DNA of 64,000 bases from Paroedura picta (GCF_049243985.1 NC_135382.1:21866990-21930989), one strand, 5' to 3'; shown: positions 1-11,230, counted from the stretch's first letter. Made by a program: numbers and translations. The notes: a model not told the origin generated them from the sequence alone.

Positions 1-152
1 TCCCACAGCAGGGGTAGTCAACCTGTGGTCCTCCAGATGTCCATGGACTACAATTCCCATGAGCCACTGCCAGTGCTTGCTGGCAGGGGCTTGTGGGAAT
101 TGTAGTCCATGAAAATCTGGAGGACCACAGGTTGACTGCCCGTGTCCCACAG
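1..152. mobile_element. Palindromic hAT-like MITE, copy 1
   Basis: A 136-bp near-perfect palindrome (9-144) begins CAGGGGTAGTCAACC and ends with its reverse complement. It is flanked by an exact 8-bp direct repeat, TCCCACAG, at 1-8 and 145-152. The 8-bp target duplication and CAGGGG-type ends fit the hAT superfamily. There is no coding capacity, so it must have been moved by a transposase made elsewhere. The two arms would fold into a long hairpin if transcribed. Confidence 0.85.
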
Positions 153-707
153 TTTACATTCAGCTGTCCCCCTCTTCATTTCTAACACAGATGAAGCTTG
201 CAGTGGGGCTCCTTCTGATGGTGCGTGGAATTCCCTCACCAGCACGAGCCATTCCTGAAGGCTACAGTTCTGGCACAGAAACCTGCTGCAGTCACAACGA
301 TCCATGTGGCAAGCACGATTAGCATTGCAAGCAGGCGTGGCCTTGTGTTGTGTGGGCAGCAGGCACCTTGGAGATGGCCGGGCTCCAGCATCTGGATGGG
401 AATATACAGATAGGAGCCTGTGAATGCTCGCCAGTGGGTGCGACACATGTGAAGGGTGGCTGGGCTGATAACCACACAGCAACATTTCATGAGAAAACAG
501 TATCGCCGCTCCGCTCCCACCCTGTTTCAGAAAGCGTCTTGCGATCGGTGGCCACCTTTTGCTTCAAAGTCCTCAGCCTGCCTCACGTATTTGCCTTGTC
601 AGCAAAACAGGCAGGTAAACACCAGGCTGGGGGCTAGACACACCTGGGTGCAGGTGTCAGTATGTGCAACCCTAGATCAAGGGGGGAACTGGGTGTGTAA
701 GCCCAGG
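153..707. other. No recognised gene
   Basis: I see no exon, RNA gene or familiar repeat here. Open frames are short and overlap on both strands. Confidence 0.5.
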
Positions 708-710
708 GCA

Positions 711-893
711 GGGCCATGGCTCAATGGCAGAGCATCAGCTTGGCACACAGAAGGTCTCAGCTTCAGTCCCCAACATCTTTGGGCATAAGCGTCAGATAGC
801 AGGTGATGGGAAAGTCCTCCATCCACTGATCCTGGAGAGCTGTCAGTCTGAGTAGGTAAGATTGACCTTGAAGGACACATGGTCTGAGTTAGT
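711..893 (+). mobile_element. tRNA-derived SINE (family E)
   Basis: The head (GGCCATGGCTCAATGGCAGA) resembles a tRNA A box and is followed by a degenerate B box near 765. The rest matches a body shared with copies at 11231, 48591 and 59786. It is non-coding and presumably copied by LINE machinery. Confidence 0.65.
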
Positions 894-967
894 AGAAGGC
901 AGGCTCATGCATCCGTGCATGTGTCCAATCCAACCAAAGGCCTCTTGGGATTACAGAAAGCCAGACA

Positions 968-1226
968 GCCAGCGTAGTGTAGTGGTGAAGAGATTAAGAG
1001 TGGAGGCCTGTCATCTGGAGAACTGGGTTCGATCCCCCTCCACCACGTGTAGACATTTGAGTGTCCTTGAGCCAGTCTCAGTTCTCTTGGTGCTCTCTCC
1101 ATCCCGCTTATCTCTTGGGGTGTCTGTTTTGGGGAGAGGAAGGGAAGGCAACCGTAAGCCGCTTTGAGACTCCTTCGGGCAGTGAAAATCACGACATAAA
1201 AACCAGCTCTTCTTTTTCTTCAAGAG
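968..1226 (+). mobile_element. tRNA-derived SINE (family B), full length
   Basis: The tRNA-like head (GTAGTGGT, then GGGTTCGATCC) is followed by the body GCCGCTTTGAGACTCCTTCG and a CTTCTT-type tail. It is the first of about twelve copies of the commonest SINE in this window. Confidence 0.8.
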
Positions 1227-1431
1227 GACAAGGACAGCCACGGAGTCTGTCTCCTTCTCCACCCCCGGCTTCCAACCTAGCAGTCGGGCAGCAGGATTTC
1301 TCCATTTTGAAAAAGCATAGCCTGCGCTATGCTCTTCACGTCTTTTTTTAGGATTAGCGTCTTCCCCCTCACCACCCACAATGGGGAGCAGCCACAGTTC
1401 ACCATTTAGAGAGCTTAATTGGCATGCGGAA

Positions 1432-1466
1432 GGTCCCAGGTCACAGCCTACAGTCCTGGGCCACAT
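1432..1466 (+). repeat. 35-bp segment identical to insertion at 5824
   Basis: This stretch, beginning GGTCCCAGGTCACAG, is identical over 35 bases to 5824-5858. There it is a clean insertion between 13-bp direct repeats. The bases flanking it here differ from those at 5824. Confidence 0.8.
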
Positions 1467-1564
1467 TAGGCTATGACTCAGTTCAAGACACCTCTGTAGA
1501 AGTGAAATATCTGCATCTTAGTGTTAATAACAGAGGAACTCGTTGTGGCGGAAGCCGTTGTCCC

Positions 1565-1893
1565 AGTGTGGTGTTGTGGTTAAAAGTGGAGGCCTCTAAT
1601 CTGGAGAACCAGGTTTGACTCCCCACTCCTCCTCCACATGCAGCCAGCTGGGCAACCTTGGGCCAGTCACTGTTCTCTCAGAGCTCTCTCAGTCAATTTA
1701 ATGCATTGTTCTGTTATGTTCTATGTGAACCGCCCTGAGCCTTAGGGTAGGGCCGTATACAAAATGTAATAAAATAAATAAATTTACCTCACTGGGTGTC
1801 TGTTTTGGGGAGGGGAAGGGAAGGTGTTTGTAAGCCACTGAGACTCTGTGTAATGAAAAGCGGGGTATAAAAACCAACTCTTTGTCGTCTTCT
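1565..1893 (+). mobile_element. SINE B interrupted by a LINE-tail-like segment
   Basis: SINE B sequence runs 1565-1692 and resumes at about 1785-1893. Between them lies a 92-bp block (1693-1784) containing GAACCGCCCTGAGCC and an AATAAATAAAT tail, typical of a reptilian LINE 3' end. About seven bases of the SINE consensus are missing at the junction. Confidence 0.75.
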
Positions 1894-1914
1894 TATTATT
1901 TCAATCATCTGTCC

Positions 1915-2066
1915 CTCTAGAGCAGGGGTAGTCAAACTGTGGCCCTCCAGATGTCCATTAACTACAATTCCCATGAGTCCCTGCCAGAAAATGTTGGCAG
2001 GGACTCATGGGAATTGTAGTCCATGGACATCTGGAGGGCCGTAGTTTGACTACCCCTGCTCTAGAG
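1915..2066. mobile_element. Palindromic hAT-like MITE, copy 2
   Basis: The palindrome (1923-2058) is flanked by an exact 8-bp duplication, CTCTAGAG, at 1915-1922 and 2059-2066. The target is itself palindromic and fits the hAT preference nTnnnnAn. Confidence 0.9.
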
Positions 2067-2183
2067 AAACGAGTTATTTGCAAAGCCAGCAAAAATATTA
2101 AAGATAAATGTGGCATGAAAAATACGCATTTTCTGAACGTATACATGAAAGTGGTAACGACAGATGGCGATTAAAGGTGTAAC

Positions 2184-2400
2184 GGGGTTGCCAACCTCCA
2201 GATGGGACCTGGAGACCTCCCAGAATTCCAACTGATCTCCAGACAGCAGCGATCACTTGCCCTGTCGGAACCGACTGAACTGGGGGGTGGACCCTATGAC
2301 ATTACACACCATGGGGGCCCCCCTCCTCACAGAACACTGGGGTCCCCAGACTCTGCTCACAGATCTCCAGCAACTTCCAACCTGGAGCTGGCACCCTTAG
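2184..2400 (+). mobile_element. MITE family D (GGGTTGCCAACCTCC ends)
   Basis: It opens GGGTTGCCAACCTCCAG and closes CCTGGAGCTGGCACCCTTAG, imperfect terminal inverted repeats. The interior (ACCTGGAGA, GATCTCCAGAC) recurs in more than a dozen copies in this window. It is non-coding, and the transposase family is not clear from sequence alone. Confidence 0.7.
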
Positions 2401-2481
2401 ACATGTATGTGTGTCTGCATGTGTGCATGTGCGTCTGTGCAAAGTGCCATGACGTCCCAACTGACTTTTGACAACCTCAGC

Positions 2482-2578
2482 TACACTGGCATTTTCTCCA
2501 GGGGGATAGATCTCTGTTGCCTGGAAATGAGCTGTAAAACCAGAGGACCCTCCGGCCCCACCTAGGGACCAGCATCCC
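2482..2578 (-). mobile_element. MITE family D fragment
   Basis: This is a reverse-oriented part of the element: TTTTCTCCAGGGG followed by ATGAGCTGTAAAACC and a CCACCTAGGGACCAGCATCC end. Confidence 0.55.
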
Positions 2579-2878
2579 TCCTTTCAAGGCAAGTGAGAAG
2601 CAGAGGCAGTTTCCAATAGCCTTCCTCTGCTAAGCTTCTGAGAACTGACGAGATCCGGAAACCTCGCTGCCCTGGCTCCCATGCAGAAGCACCCATCCAG
2701 GTGGACAAGGTGCACTGGGCCAAATGCTCCCCTGTGCGGGAGTAGGGACAGGTGGGGCAACCTGCCCCAACTGAAACTCCAACCTGCATCCCGGCGCAAA
2801 GCCTCCAGTGCGTAAACAGTGGTATACGTCTGTGCCCAGTTCTCTCTCGGATGATTGGTGATTTTTGAGCTCTAAAAG

Positions 2879-3147
2879 ATAAAGGTATCCCCTGTGCAAG
2901 CACCAAGTCATGTCTGACCCTTCGGGTGATGCCCTCCAGCGTTTTCATGGCAGACTCAATACAGGGTGCCTTCCCCAGTCATTGCCGTTTTACCCCCCAG
3001 CAGCAAAATGGGTACTCATTTTACTGACCTCAGAAGGATGGAAGGCTGAGTCAAACTTGAGCCAGCTGCTGGGATCGAACTCCCAGCCTCACGGGCAGAG
3101 CTTCAGACTGCATGTCTGCTGCCTTACCACTCTGCGCCACAGCTCTA
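2879..3147 (-). mobile_element. tRNA-related SINE (family C)
   Basis: On the minus strand it starts near the sequence TGGCGCAGAGTGGTAAGGCA, a tRNA-like head, followed by the B box GGGAGTTCGATCCCAGC. It ends in the GTAAAGG-type tail seen at 2879. Other copies lie at 9690, 19855 and 46912. Confidence 0.8.
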
Positions 3148-3535
3148 CCATTCCCTTTACTGGAATTTTGGTCCCACGAAAAGTTTTGCCTGCACAGACC
3201 CGCAACTCAAGCACATCGCTGTCTTCCAATAAACTTTAATTTAAATATTTAATTTGGTTTTAAGTACCATGTCTGGTTCCATCCCAAAGCCACATTTGGC
3301 TCCAGAAGCGATGTAGGCCTTCTATTGTACACTCCCCTCTTTTGGTTTTTGTCTGCACTTGGTTCCAGAGCCTGAAGTTGCAATACAGACTTCTGCCCTA
3401 GACGAAACCAGAAGAGCGCTTGGAATTTTGCTCCTTGTAGTGTTGACAGCAGCAGGCTGAAGCAGCCTGGAAACATGGCAGATGGTGCAAGAACAAGTGT
3501 CCCTTTGTTCTGTGGCCCCTGGTCACTAGGCCTGC

Positions 3536-3771
3536 AACTATTTTATGGTGACCAGGTTGTCCCACTTTTGCAGGGACATCTGGGGTACCTGGCAAATTGT
3601 ACTTATGTTGAAATTAAAATATATATATTACAATACTATTGTTGCATTCTATGCGTTCTATGAAACTTTTTGTTGCTCCATACAGACCAAAGTTTTAATC
3701 AAGAACCCCCCCCCCCCGGTCAATGGTGTCCCGTTTTACCAATGTTAAAATCTGGTCACCTTAAACTATTT
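3536..3771. mobile_element. hAT-like MITE with GGTGACCAG ends
   Basis: The element (3544-3763) has inverted ends TATGGTGACCAG and CTGGTCACCTTA. It is flanked by an exact 8-bp duplication, AACTATTT, at 3536-3543 and 3764-3771. A 12-C run lies inside. It has no coding capacity. Confidence 0.8.
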
Positions 3772-4324
3772 GTTCACAAGAAGCTTAAGCTTATGCAAGG
3801 TTAGCAACATCTTTAGCTGATGCATTCGGAAGATAAAAGGATACAGGGATTTCCCTGCCCAGATGTGATATGCGTGCCTCAATGTCCTTTTCAATAATAA
3901 TCATAACCCAAAAATAATTTCGAGAAAGCAAGGCACAATTAATTGCATCAGTTATGCTAAGCGGCTGATGGGATCTTCTTAATCCATGTCAAAGCATAAT
4001 GATCTCCCCTTCAATGCAAGTACATCTCAAATACAATGAGGAGATGGAGAGATTACAGGGCGTGTGAGAGATCCTTATCAGCTTTAGAATGGACACATTT
4101 TCTCATGAGCAGCAAAGCCAGCAGAAAGAAGGCAGGCCAGGGGGCTGCAACATGGAGGCTGTGGGCACCGTGGTAACTGCTAACACCATTCTCAGCACCC
4201 GGCCATTTTTTTAAGTGGGTGGAGCCAAGTGGGGACATGGCCAAACCACAGTGTTGGTTTAATTCTCCCTCACTCCTTTTAACCAATGTATTTTTTTTAA
4301 AAAAATACCACTTTCATGTCTTGC

Positions 4325-4327
<3 letters not shown>

Positions 4328-4381
<54 letters not shown>
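4328..4381 (+). repeat. Compound (GT)n(GA)n microsatellite
   Basis: An alternating GT run passes directly into a GA run. It lies just upstream of a 5S-derived SINE. Confidence 0.95.
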
Positions 4382-4394
4382 TCAGGAACCTGAC

Positions 4395-4560
4395 CTGCCC
4401 AGGCAAGCCTGATCCCATCAGATCTCATAAACTAAGCAATTTTGGCCCTGGCTAGCATTTGGAAGGGTAAATTCCAAGGAATACCAGACCTGTGTTGCGA
4501 GGGCAGGCACCTCTGAACATCTCTTGCCCAGCTGCAAGGGTCTCCTGGCTACATAACACG
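4395..4560 (+). mobile_element. 5S-rRNA-derived SINE copy
   Basis: GATCCCATCAGATCTCATAA, then CTAAGCA, CCTGGCTAGCATTTGGAAGG and GGAATACCAG follow the internal promoter half of 5S rRNA with many changes. It is not a working 5S gene: it lacks the 5' half and the stem closure. Related copies lie at 6955, 28172, 36160 and 39525. Confidence 0.65.
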
Positions 4561-4574
4561 CATGTCGTACAATA

Positions 4575-4601
4575 AGTCAATCAATCAATCAATCAATCAA
4601 T
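4575..4601 (+). repeat. (TCAA)n microsatellite
   Basis: About six TCAA units follow the 5S-derived SINE and may be its tail. Confidence 0.85.
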
Positions 4602-4655
4602 AATCCTCCCCTCCTTAAACAGGACTTGTGCCTGGCAAGTTGAAGACTTACTATC

Positions 4656-4932
4656 AAGAAGAAGAAGAGTTGGTTCTTATATGCCGCTTTTCCCTACCCA
4701 AAGGAGGCTCAAAGCGGCTTACAGTCGCCTTCCCATTCCTCTCCCCACAACAGACACCCTGTGGGGTGGGTGAGGCTGAGAGAGCCCTGATATCACTGCT
4801 CGGTCAAAACAGTTTTATCAGTGCCGTGGCGAGCCCAAGGTTGCCCAGCTGTTTGCATGTGGGGGAGTGCAGAATCGAACCTGGCATGCCAGATTAAAGT
4901 CCGCACTCCTAACCAGTACACCAAACTGGCTC
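4656..4932 (-). mobile_element. SINE family B, full length
   Basis: In minus orientation the (GAA)n tail comes first, then GAGTTGGTTCTTATATGCCG. The tRNA-like head lies at the right end (CCTAACCAGTACACCAAACT). Confidence 0.85.
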
Positions 4933-5311
4933 AAGAGTTATGTTTAACCTCCCTCCCTGATATTTTGTGAAAGGCTCCCCGATTGGTTTAAGGATTTGTG
5001 GGGCCCATAGCACCAGACCTAGTATGAGGCTTTTCAGCACCCTAGCAGAGTACAATTGTGGTGGGAGCAGCAGGACGGGAGGAGGAGGGCTCCCCCCACC
5101 CCCCACAGTGGGAAAGGGTGCCACTCCAAGTGTCCTTAATGAGGAGGAAGGGGGGAGGAAGGAGGCTGCAGCCCTGATCCATTGGGCCCCTGGAATCACA
5201 GGTCCCTCAGATCCTGCAGCCATCCACTGACCTCAGCTGTCAGGCCGTCATTCCCTACAGTCCATTTCACCCCAAATATTTGGTTTCTTACTTACAATGA
5301 CCCATCTCTAA

Positions 5312-6252
5312 GGGCCATTCCGCATGACTTCAATGTTGCAAAAGGCTTCCAAATTATAAACGCTACTAATTTGCAGTTATGCACAAAGTCACACACAATC
5401 TGCCACACTCCTGAAACCGATCCGCAAAAAACGATTCGTTGTAGCGCTTAAAGGGGAATCCAGAAAAGTGGATTCACCCTCCAAAAAGCGCTACACTCTT
5501 GTAAACAAACTGCAACAGTAGCGAAAAAGACCTGTGCGTTCCCATTGTTGCGGTTCCAGCCAAGTCCCTCTCCCTGGCTCTCTCCTCCGAACTTTCAGCG
5601 AAGCGATCGCCATTTTTTTTTTCTCAGAGAGAGCAGAAAGCAACGAACCTGCGAGCCTTCGTTTACCCAGCGAGGCTTCTCCAACTACAGTCCCTCCACA
5701 GGCTACTTTAAAGCTCCCCTCAAGTCACCAAGCACAACACAGCCCCATTTGCAAGTTCCCTTTAATTTCGGCCAAAAATTATGCCCGTGCAGGGGGGGGG
5801 TTCACTCAGGGGTAACGATGAATGGTCCCAGGTCACAGCCTACAGTCCTGGGCCACATGGTAACGATGAATCGGCAGCTCACATGCCAGCTACGTTAGCA
5901 TGCCAGCTGCCAGCTACGTTAGGAGGAAGCAAGAAATCAAGGCATATTCGTTGCAACGTGTTTTTCTTTTTTTTTTAAAAAAACTGTGCTTAAAGGGAAA
6001 GGGGCTTTTCAGGAGCATGGTAACAACCGCCCATTGGCTGTTCGTTTGATTGGTGGCCAAGGGTGGGACAAAGCACAGAAAAAATCGCTTTCTTTCTAGC
6101 GATTTTTGGCGATACCGGAAACCTGTGGGAAACGACAGAAATGCTACTGGATTCCACTACAAAGGCAGGTATGCATAACGCAGAATTGCACTTTTAAAAA
6201 TCGCGTTTCTGCTTTCAGGAACTAATTGGCAACATTGGTCCTTGTGCGGAAT
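5312..6252. mobile_element. 0.94-kb non-autonomous DNA element (family F), copy 1
   Basis: The ends are inverted: GGGCCATTCCGCATG at the left and CATTGGTCCTTGTGCGGAAT at the right. The body is co-linear with 38079-38946, including the GCGATTCGTTGTAG motif, a hairpin built on AAAAATCGC and GCGATTTTT, and two ATTGG boxes near 6035-6055. No open frame is shared by the two copies, so it is non-coding. It carries a 35-bp insertion not found in the other copy. Confidence 0.75.
5811..5871 (+). mobile_element. 35-bp insertion with 13-bp target duplication
   Basis: GGTAACGATGAAT occurs at 5811-5823 and again at 5859-5871, exactly flanking a 35-bp segment (5824-5858) identical to 1432-1466. The related F copy near 38590 has a single GTAATGATGA-type site and no insert. 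The duplication length is typical of LINE-style target-primed insertion, but no poly(A) or SINE tail is present. Confidence 0.75.
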
Positions 6253-6954
6253 TGTTTTTCGTCTTCTCATCCAACTGGTCAGAAACCTGATGGACAAGAT
6301 CACTGGTGGTTTTTAAAACATCTAATGAAGACGCATGTAACTTTTCCTTTGCAGCCAGCATGGATTTCAGGGTGCCAGATGTGTGGGAGAGGCATGCTTT
6401 TCACTCTCCTCTTGCCAACTTTCCATGGAGTAATAACTTGCCTTACGTTGTGCCCACACAGTGTTTTCCAACCATTTCTCTTAAGTTTGCTTTGGTGGAT
6501 GATCCCATAAAACCAAGCAATAGTAGCCTCCAGGAATGACAGTGGTCCCCCAAGTTCTTGCCCAGTCCTGCTACTAGAGGAGGTTGGGAGGAGGGACCAA
6601 ACCTGGAACCTTCTGCATGTCAGGACATTGCTTGCAGAATGAGATGGGAATGGGCATAAAGAGAAAGAGGTAATTAAAGCTTTCCTTTGCCAGCCTGATG
6701 AAACCATTTCAGAAGCTGAGCCAACATTGTGTTGTCCTTCAGTTTTGTAATCCTGCTCTAAAGCGGGTATTATACAGTTTATCTAGTGTGTTCTTTGATT
6801 TTTTAATTCTGTTTGTATTGCATTGTTTATTATATGTTGTATTGCACTGATTGGACATTTTAATGCACTGTTACACCTGGGTCCTATTACTTTGATATTG
6901 ATTGTGTAATCTGCTTTGAGAAAGGCAAATGGTAAATGAAGACAATGAGTGTGT
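6253..6954. other. No recognised gene; possible LINE-tail remnant
   Basis: There are no exons. The A+T-rich 6770-6935 stretch ends AATCTGCTTTGAGAAAGGCA and looks like a decayed LINE 3' end, a weak call. Confidence 0.4.
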
Positions 6955-7145
6955 GCCAAGAGCCATCAAGTCACTGCTGACCAATGGCTATCCCAGCAAG
7001 GGGCTTTCGAAACAAGTGAGAAGGAGCAATGGTTTGCCATTGCTTTCTTCTGCCATTTTCCTTGGAGGCCGCCCACCCAAGTACTCACCAGGGCCGACCC
7101 TGCTTAGCTTCCAGAATCTGACAAGATTGAGCTGTACCATGCCAC
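6955..7145 (-). mobile_element. 5S-rRNA-derived SINE copy
   Basis: In reverse orientation the 5S-like part is at the right: CCAAGTACTCACCAGGGCC and CTGCTTAGCTTCCAGAATCT. The non-5S tail (GTTTGCCATTGCTTTCTTC and CACTGCTGACCAATGGC) extends left. Confidence 0.7.
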
Positions 7146-7811
7146 CTTCCCCCCCAAATGTGGTCAAAAAATGTAAATCACAAAATAAATAAACCTGCCT
7201 GAATTGTGGGGAGGGAGTCAAGTCCATTGGCTAAATTGGCATGAGATTACATGCTGTTTTGCCTTTCTAATGCAAGCGGTAATGTCAGGCTCAAACTGTA
7301 GATAAAGAGTCTGTAACAAGTTCTCTTCAAATCAGTCATCACTGTTAAAGTAACTGTAGGATCAATATAATAGGGTGAAACCATGGATCAGAAACCCATG
7401 GACCATGGTTGTAGAGACTGTCAATTTCTGTACATATGAAAGGATCAATTTTGAAAAAAAAAATTCTGTTGCAAAAGGAGACAGATTTCATTTATCGTTT
7501 AAGGACCTGTGTCCAGCAGGAATAAACAATGAGAAGGATGTATCCTGTTTTGTATAACTTTGTATAACTGATCATATATGGGTTCACCTTTAGATCCATT
7601 TCCTTTGTATCATTGGGTACACCTCTAATGTAATAGAAAAGACAACTTTGCGAAGCTCCCTTTAATGTCTGAACTCCAACTAAGTAATTTCCTCTATGCC
7701 AGCAGTGGATACAGGTGAATACATTTTTGATGCTATGTAATATTTGTAAGTGATTACAGGACTATGGTAGAAGTCCTTGTATGTAAATATTGTATGTAGG
7801 TATTATATGGA
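7146..7811. other. No recognised gene
   Basis: This is A+T-rich sequence without exons or a repeat that I can place. Confidence 0.45.
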
Positions 7812-9165
7812 TAGGGACGGGTCAGCCATGCTGGTCCTCTTAGACCTGTCGGCTGCTTTTGACATCATGGACCATGAACTGTCCACCACCTCGCCAGCAC
7901 AGGGATATGGGGCACAGCCTTGAGCTGGATGCAGATCCAGAACCGGATCTCCAGAATCTCCAGAACTGGATCCAGAGGGTTGTGGTGGGGGATGAGTCCT
8001 TGCATCCTACAGACTCCCTTGTGGAGTCCCTCAGGGCACGGTTCTCTCCCCCACATTGTTTAACATCTTCATGCACCCTCTGGCCCAGCTGGTGCAGAGC
8101 TTTGGGTTGGGTTGCCATCAGTACGCTGATGACACCCAGCTCTATCTCCTTATGGACGGCCACCCAGATTCTCCCCCAGAACCATTTGCCAGATGTTGGG
8201 AAGCAGCAACAGAATGATTCGAGCAGAGTCGCCTGAAACTCAGCCCCTCCAAGATGGAGATCCTGTGGTTGGGAGGAAGGGGGCGGGAGCAGGAAGCATG
8301 TTTACCCACCCTGGCAAGGGCGCAACTTACCATCGCGTCCCAGGCCAGGAATTTGGGTGTGACCATTGACGCCTCCCTGACTATGGAGGTGCAGGTCAAG
8401 AAAGTAGCTGGCCAGGCGTTTTTCCACCTTTGGCAGGCTTGGCTACTAGCGCCCTACCTGTCCTCCAAACATCTGGCCACAGTGATTCATGCAACAGTCA
8501 CCTTCAGAATAGATTTCTGTAACTCGCTCTATGTGGGCCTACCCTTGTCCTTGATCCGGAGACTTCAGCTGGTGCAAAATGCAACTGCTAGGGTCCTCAG
8601 CGGCACACCTTGGAGGGCCCACATCCAGCTTGTGCTGAGGTAGTTGCACTGGCTGCTTATTGCTGTCCGGATCCAGTTCAAGGTTTTGGTTTTAACCTTT
8701 AAGTCCTAACCCACATACCTGAGGGACTGCCTATTGCCCTATGCCCCCCGCACAGCTTTACGCTCTGCAGATGGAAATTTACTGGTCGTACCCGGCCCCA
8801 GGGAAGCACATCTAACCTCAACCAGGGCCAGGGCCTTTTCGGCTTTCAGGTGAGCTGCGGGCCCTGTGGGAGCTTTCAGCATTCCACAGGGCCTGTAAAA
8901 CAGAGCTCTTCTGCCAGGTCTATGGTTGAGGCTGGGGTCGGCGAGGTAGATCAATGCCCCCCCCCCGGGGTTTGAGTTGTACATCATTAGACGTCCTTCT
9001 CCATCCTCTGAGATTTTCCACCATGTTGGGTCTGATATTTTTTAATTGGGAGTTTTAATGGGGATTTTATAAGAAGTTGTAACCTGCCACGAGCCGGTTA
9101 GGGAGTGGCGGGGATTAAATTGAAAAATATACATATACATATACATAATTAATAAATAAATATTA
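7812..9165 (+). mobile_element. L2-like LINE, 5'-truncated, decayed ORF
   Basis: The reverse-transcriptase motif DLSAAFDIMDH is encoded at about 7840-7872. The catalytic YADD lies in QYADDTQLYLL at 8119-8151. KLSPSKMEILWLG and LGVTIDASLTMEVQVKK follow, then VIHATVTFRIDFCNSLYVGL, all typical of the L2 thumb and C-terminal region. The frame shifts several times and stops appear, for example the TAG at 8641-8643 right after VLR. The 3' UTR ends TGCCACGAGCCGGTTAGGGA and an A+T-rich tail with AATAAATAAATA. It is a dead copy; the 5' half of ORF2 and all upstream parts are missing. Confidence 0.85.
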
Positions 9166-9680
9166 TTTTAATTTTTGTTTGGAGATACACAAGTCCTGAA
9201 GAAGGCTTTATAATAGTTGTCAACTACTTTACCAGAAGTCATTGGACTTTATTTTGAGAAGCATATCTCATACTTTATTTTGGCTGGAATTTGGCGAAAA
9301 GCCATTACAAGATTGATGAACTGTATTTGATTTTAAATTGTGATGGCTTGATTAGGCAGTTCATTCCATTTTTGAAGAATTTATTAAAAATAACCTCAAA
9401 ATATTCATTCTTTATCATTATTATTCCCATCTGGAATTGGTAGCCCTCCATTAGTTGCATGCATTTCATGTTCTTGCTGCATTGCTTTCTGATTTCTGGA
9501 AGCAATGTTTTGCATTTCTTACACCATGTACAACTTCGTAGCCCAATCTCATTGCAATGTTTGTTGCATGTTCCTAAATTGTTCTCATTGCACTGCTCAA
9601 GTCTGCAATTCATCTTGATTCCCAGAGAGAAAGACAGACTATAAATAAAGTAAGGGGGTAAAGAAAGATTCCTTTGCAAA
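9166..9680. other. No recognised gene
   Basis: This is A+T-rich. A 192-codon open frame covers much of it on the minus strand, but its right half is SINE C sequence and its left half matches no family that I know, so it is not called. Confidence 0.45.
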
Positions 9681-9987
9681 ATTGGCAAACACAGAGCCTC
9701 TTGTGGCGCAGAGTGGTAAGGCAGCAGACATGCAGTCTGAAAGCTCTGCCCATGAGGCTGGGAGTTCAATCCCAGCAGTCGGCTCAAGGTTGACTCAGCC
9801 TTCCGAGGACGGTAAAATGAGTACCCAGCTTGCTGGGGGGTAAAACGGTAATGACTGGGGACAGCACTGGCAAACCACCCCATATTGAGTCTGCCATGAA
9901 AACGCTAGAGGGCGTCACCCCAAGGATCGGACATGACCTGGTGCTTGCACAGGGGAAACCTTTACCTTTACCTTTAAGATTGGCAAA
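9681..9987 (+). mobile_element. SINE family C, full length with target duplication
   Basis: The tRNA-like head (GAGCCTCTTGTGGCGCAGAG) is at 9694, the B box GGGAGTTCAATCCCAGC near 9762 and a (CCTTTA)n tail at 9955-9977. ATTGGCAAA flanks both sides (9681-9689 and 9979-9987). Confidence 0.85.
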
Positions 9988-10804
9988 AGGCTCTGCTCTC
10001 CAGCTACATTGTCAAAGAGGCCACACAGGAAGCAAGGAATTCTGGGTTTACATACCTAGGTCAAGGGGCCAGCTGAGGGTATCTTCTTGTTCAAATTTCC
10101 CAAAGGGTCCAGAGCCAGCACAGATAACTTGGAACCACTGGAGCCAATCCAGGCTGTTCATTTCCCCCTGAACACTCACACATGTGAAATCTGGCCCACA
10201 TTTATCCATCCCCTATAAAATGTTCACAAGGTCCCACAACTTGATCTCAAAAGGAATTTTTGTTGTTGTTTTCGATATCAGCTGCGCCCTTGCATCGCTC
10301 GCAATATGGTGCGTGGCATTCCTTTCCATGTTGCTCTGCGGTGTAACCTCCCATAACACAGCATGGGTGAAAATGTAAGAGGAGATTTACTTTTCCAAAG
10401 AAAATTGGATAACTGGTATTTTAGTGTGAACATCTGGCATGCTTTTAGCTAAATGTTTGTTTATTCAAACTCCGGGTTTGAAGGAAGGGGGGGGGTGCTG
10501 TAAGTATTTCTGCATTCCAAAGATGAAAATGTAACACGGAGTTTGCCTTGTTTTTGTTTTTTTGTTTTAAATCCAATTTCTTGTGGATGACCTGAAACCA
10601 GGTAAAAGGATTGTGTTCAATAGCAGGTCCTTGGTTCAACCAGCAAATCTGCAAACATGCCTTGCAAGGCTGCAGGGCCTCTGGTGCTGAGGTGGGCCAC
10701 CAGCCATCCTTAAGTGGCAGGTGACATAGCCAATCAGGGCCCTTTCATGTGCTATCCACAAATCCATATCCATCATCACTGGCCCTGCTCCTGTATGCTC
10801 CTAT
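9988..10804. other. No recognised gene
   Basis: This is unique-looking sequence with short open frames only and one 8-G run near 10486. Confidence 0.45.
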
Positions 10805-10992
10805 TAGGGCTGTCAACTTCTAGGAAGTGGCTAGAGATCTTCTGGTATGACAATCGGTTTCCAGGCAACAGAGAACAGAAAACAGCCACTCTGAAAGGTG
10901 GCTTGAAGTGCCTCCCTTCCCCAAACTCTGTCTCCTCAGGTTCTACCACCAAAATCTTCAGGTATTTCCCAACCTGGATCTGGCAACCTTAG
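10805..10992 (+). mobile_element. MITE family D, diverged copy
   Basis: It runs from TTAGGGCTGTCAACTTCTAG to CCTGGATCTGGCAACCTTA and keeps the family interior (CCCAAACTCTG, CACCAAAATCTTCAGGTATT). Confidence 0.7.
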
Positions 10993-11230
10993 CCCCTATA
11001 GTCCCAAAACTAGGCCTGTCCCTCGTGTCTACGTGCGGCAACTTCACCCAGCAAGGAGCCACTAAACATACGTTCTGCTACTACAATCACCCCCTCCTTT
11101 GAGGAAGTGCCTGTCAATAGCTACTGGGCAAGGATGTGGGTAGCCCTAGCCACGATCCCGTGGCATGCACTGCCACCATTCAAACTAGGACATAACCAAG
11201 TTTTTAAACCCCCCAAATTTCTTTGCACTG

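Noticed and set aside
4395-4520. Functional 5S rRNA gene
   Set aside because: Only the 3' half is similar, with many changes and an attached SINE tail.
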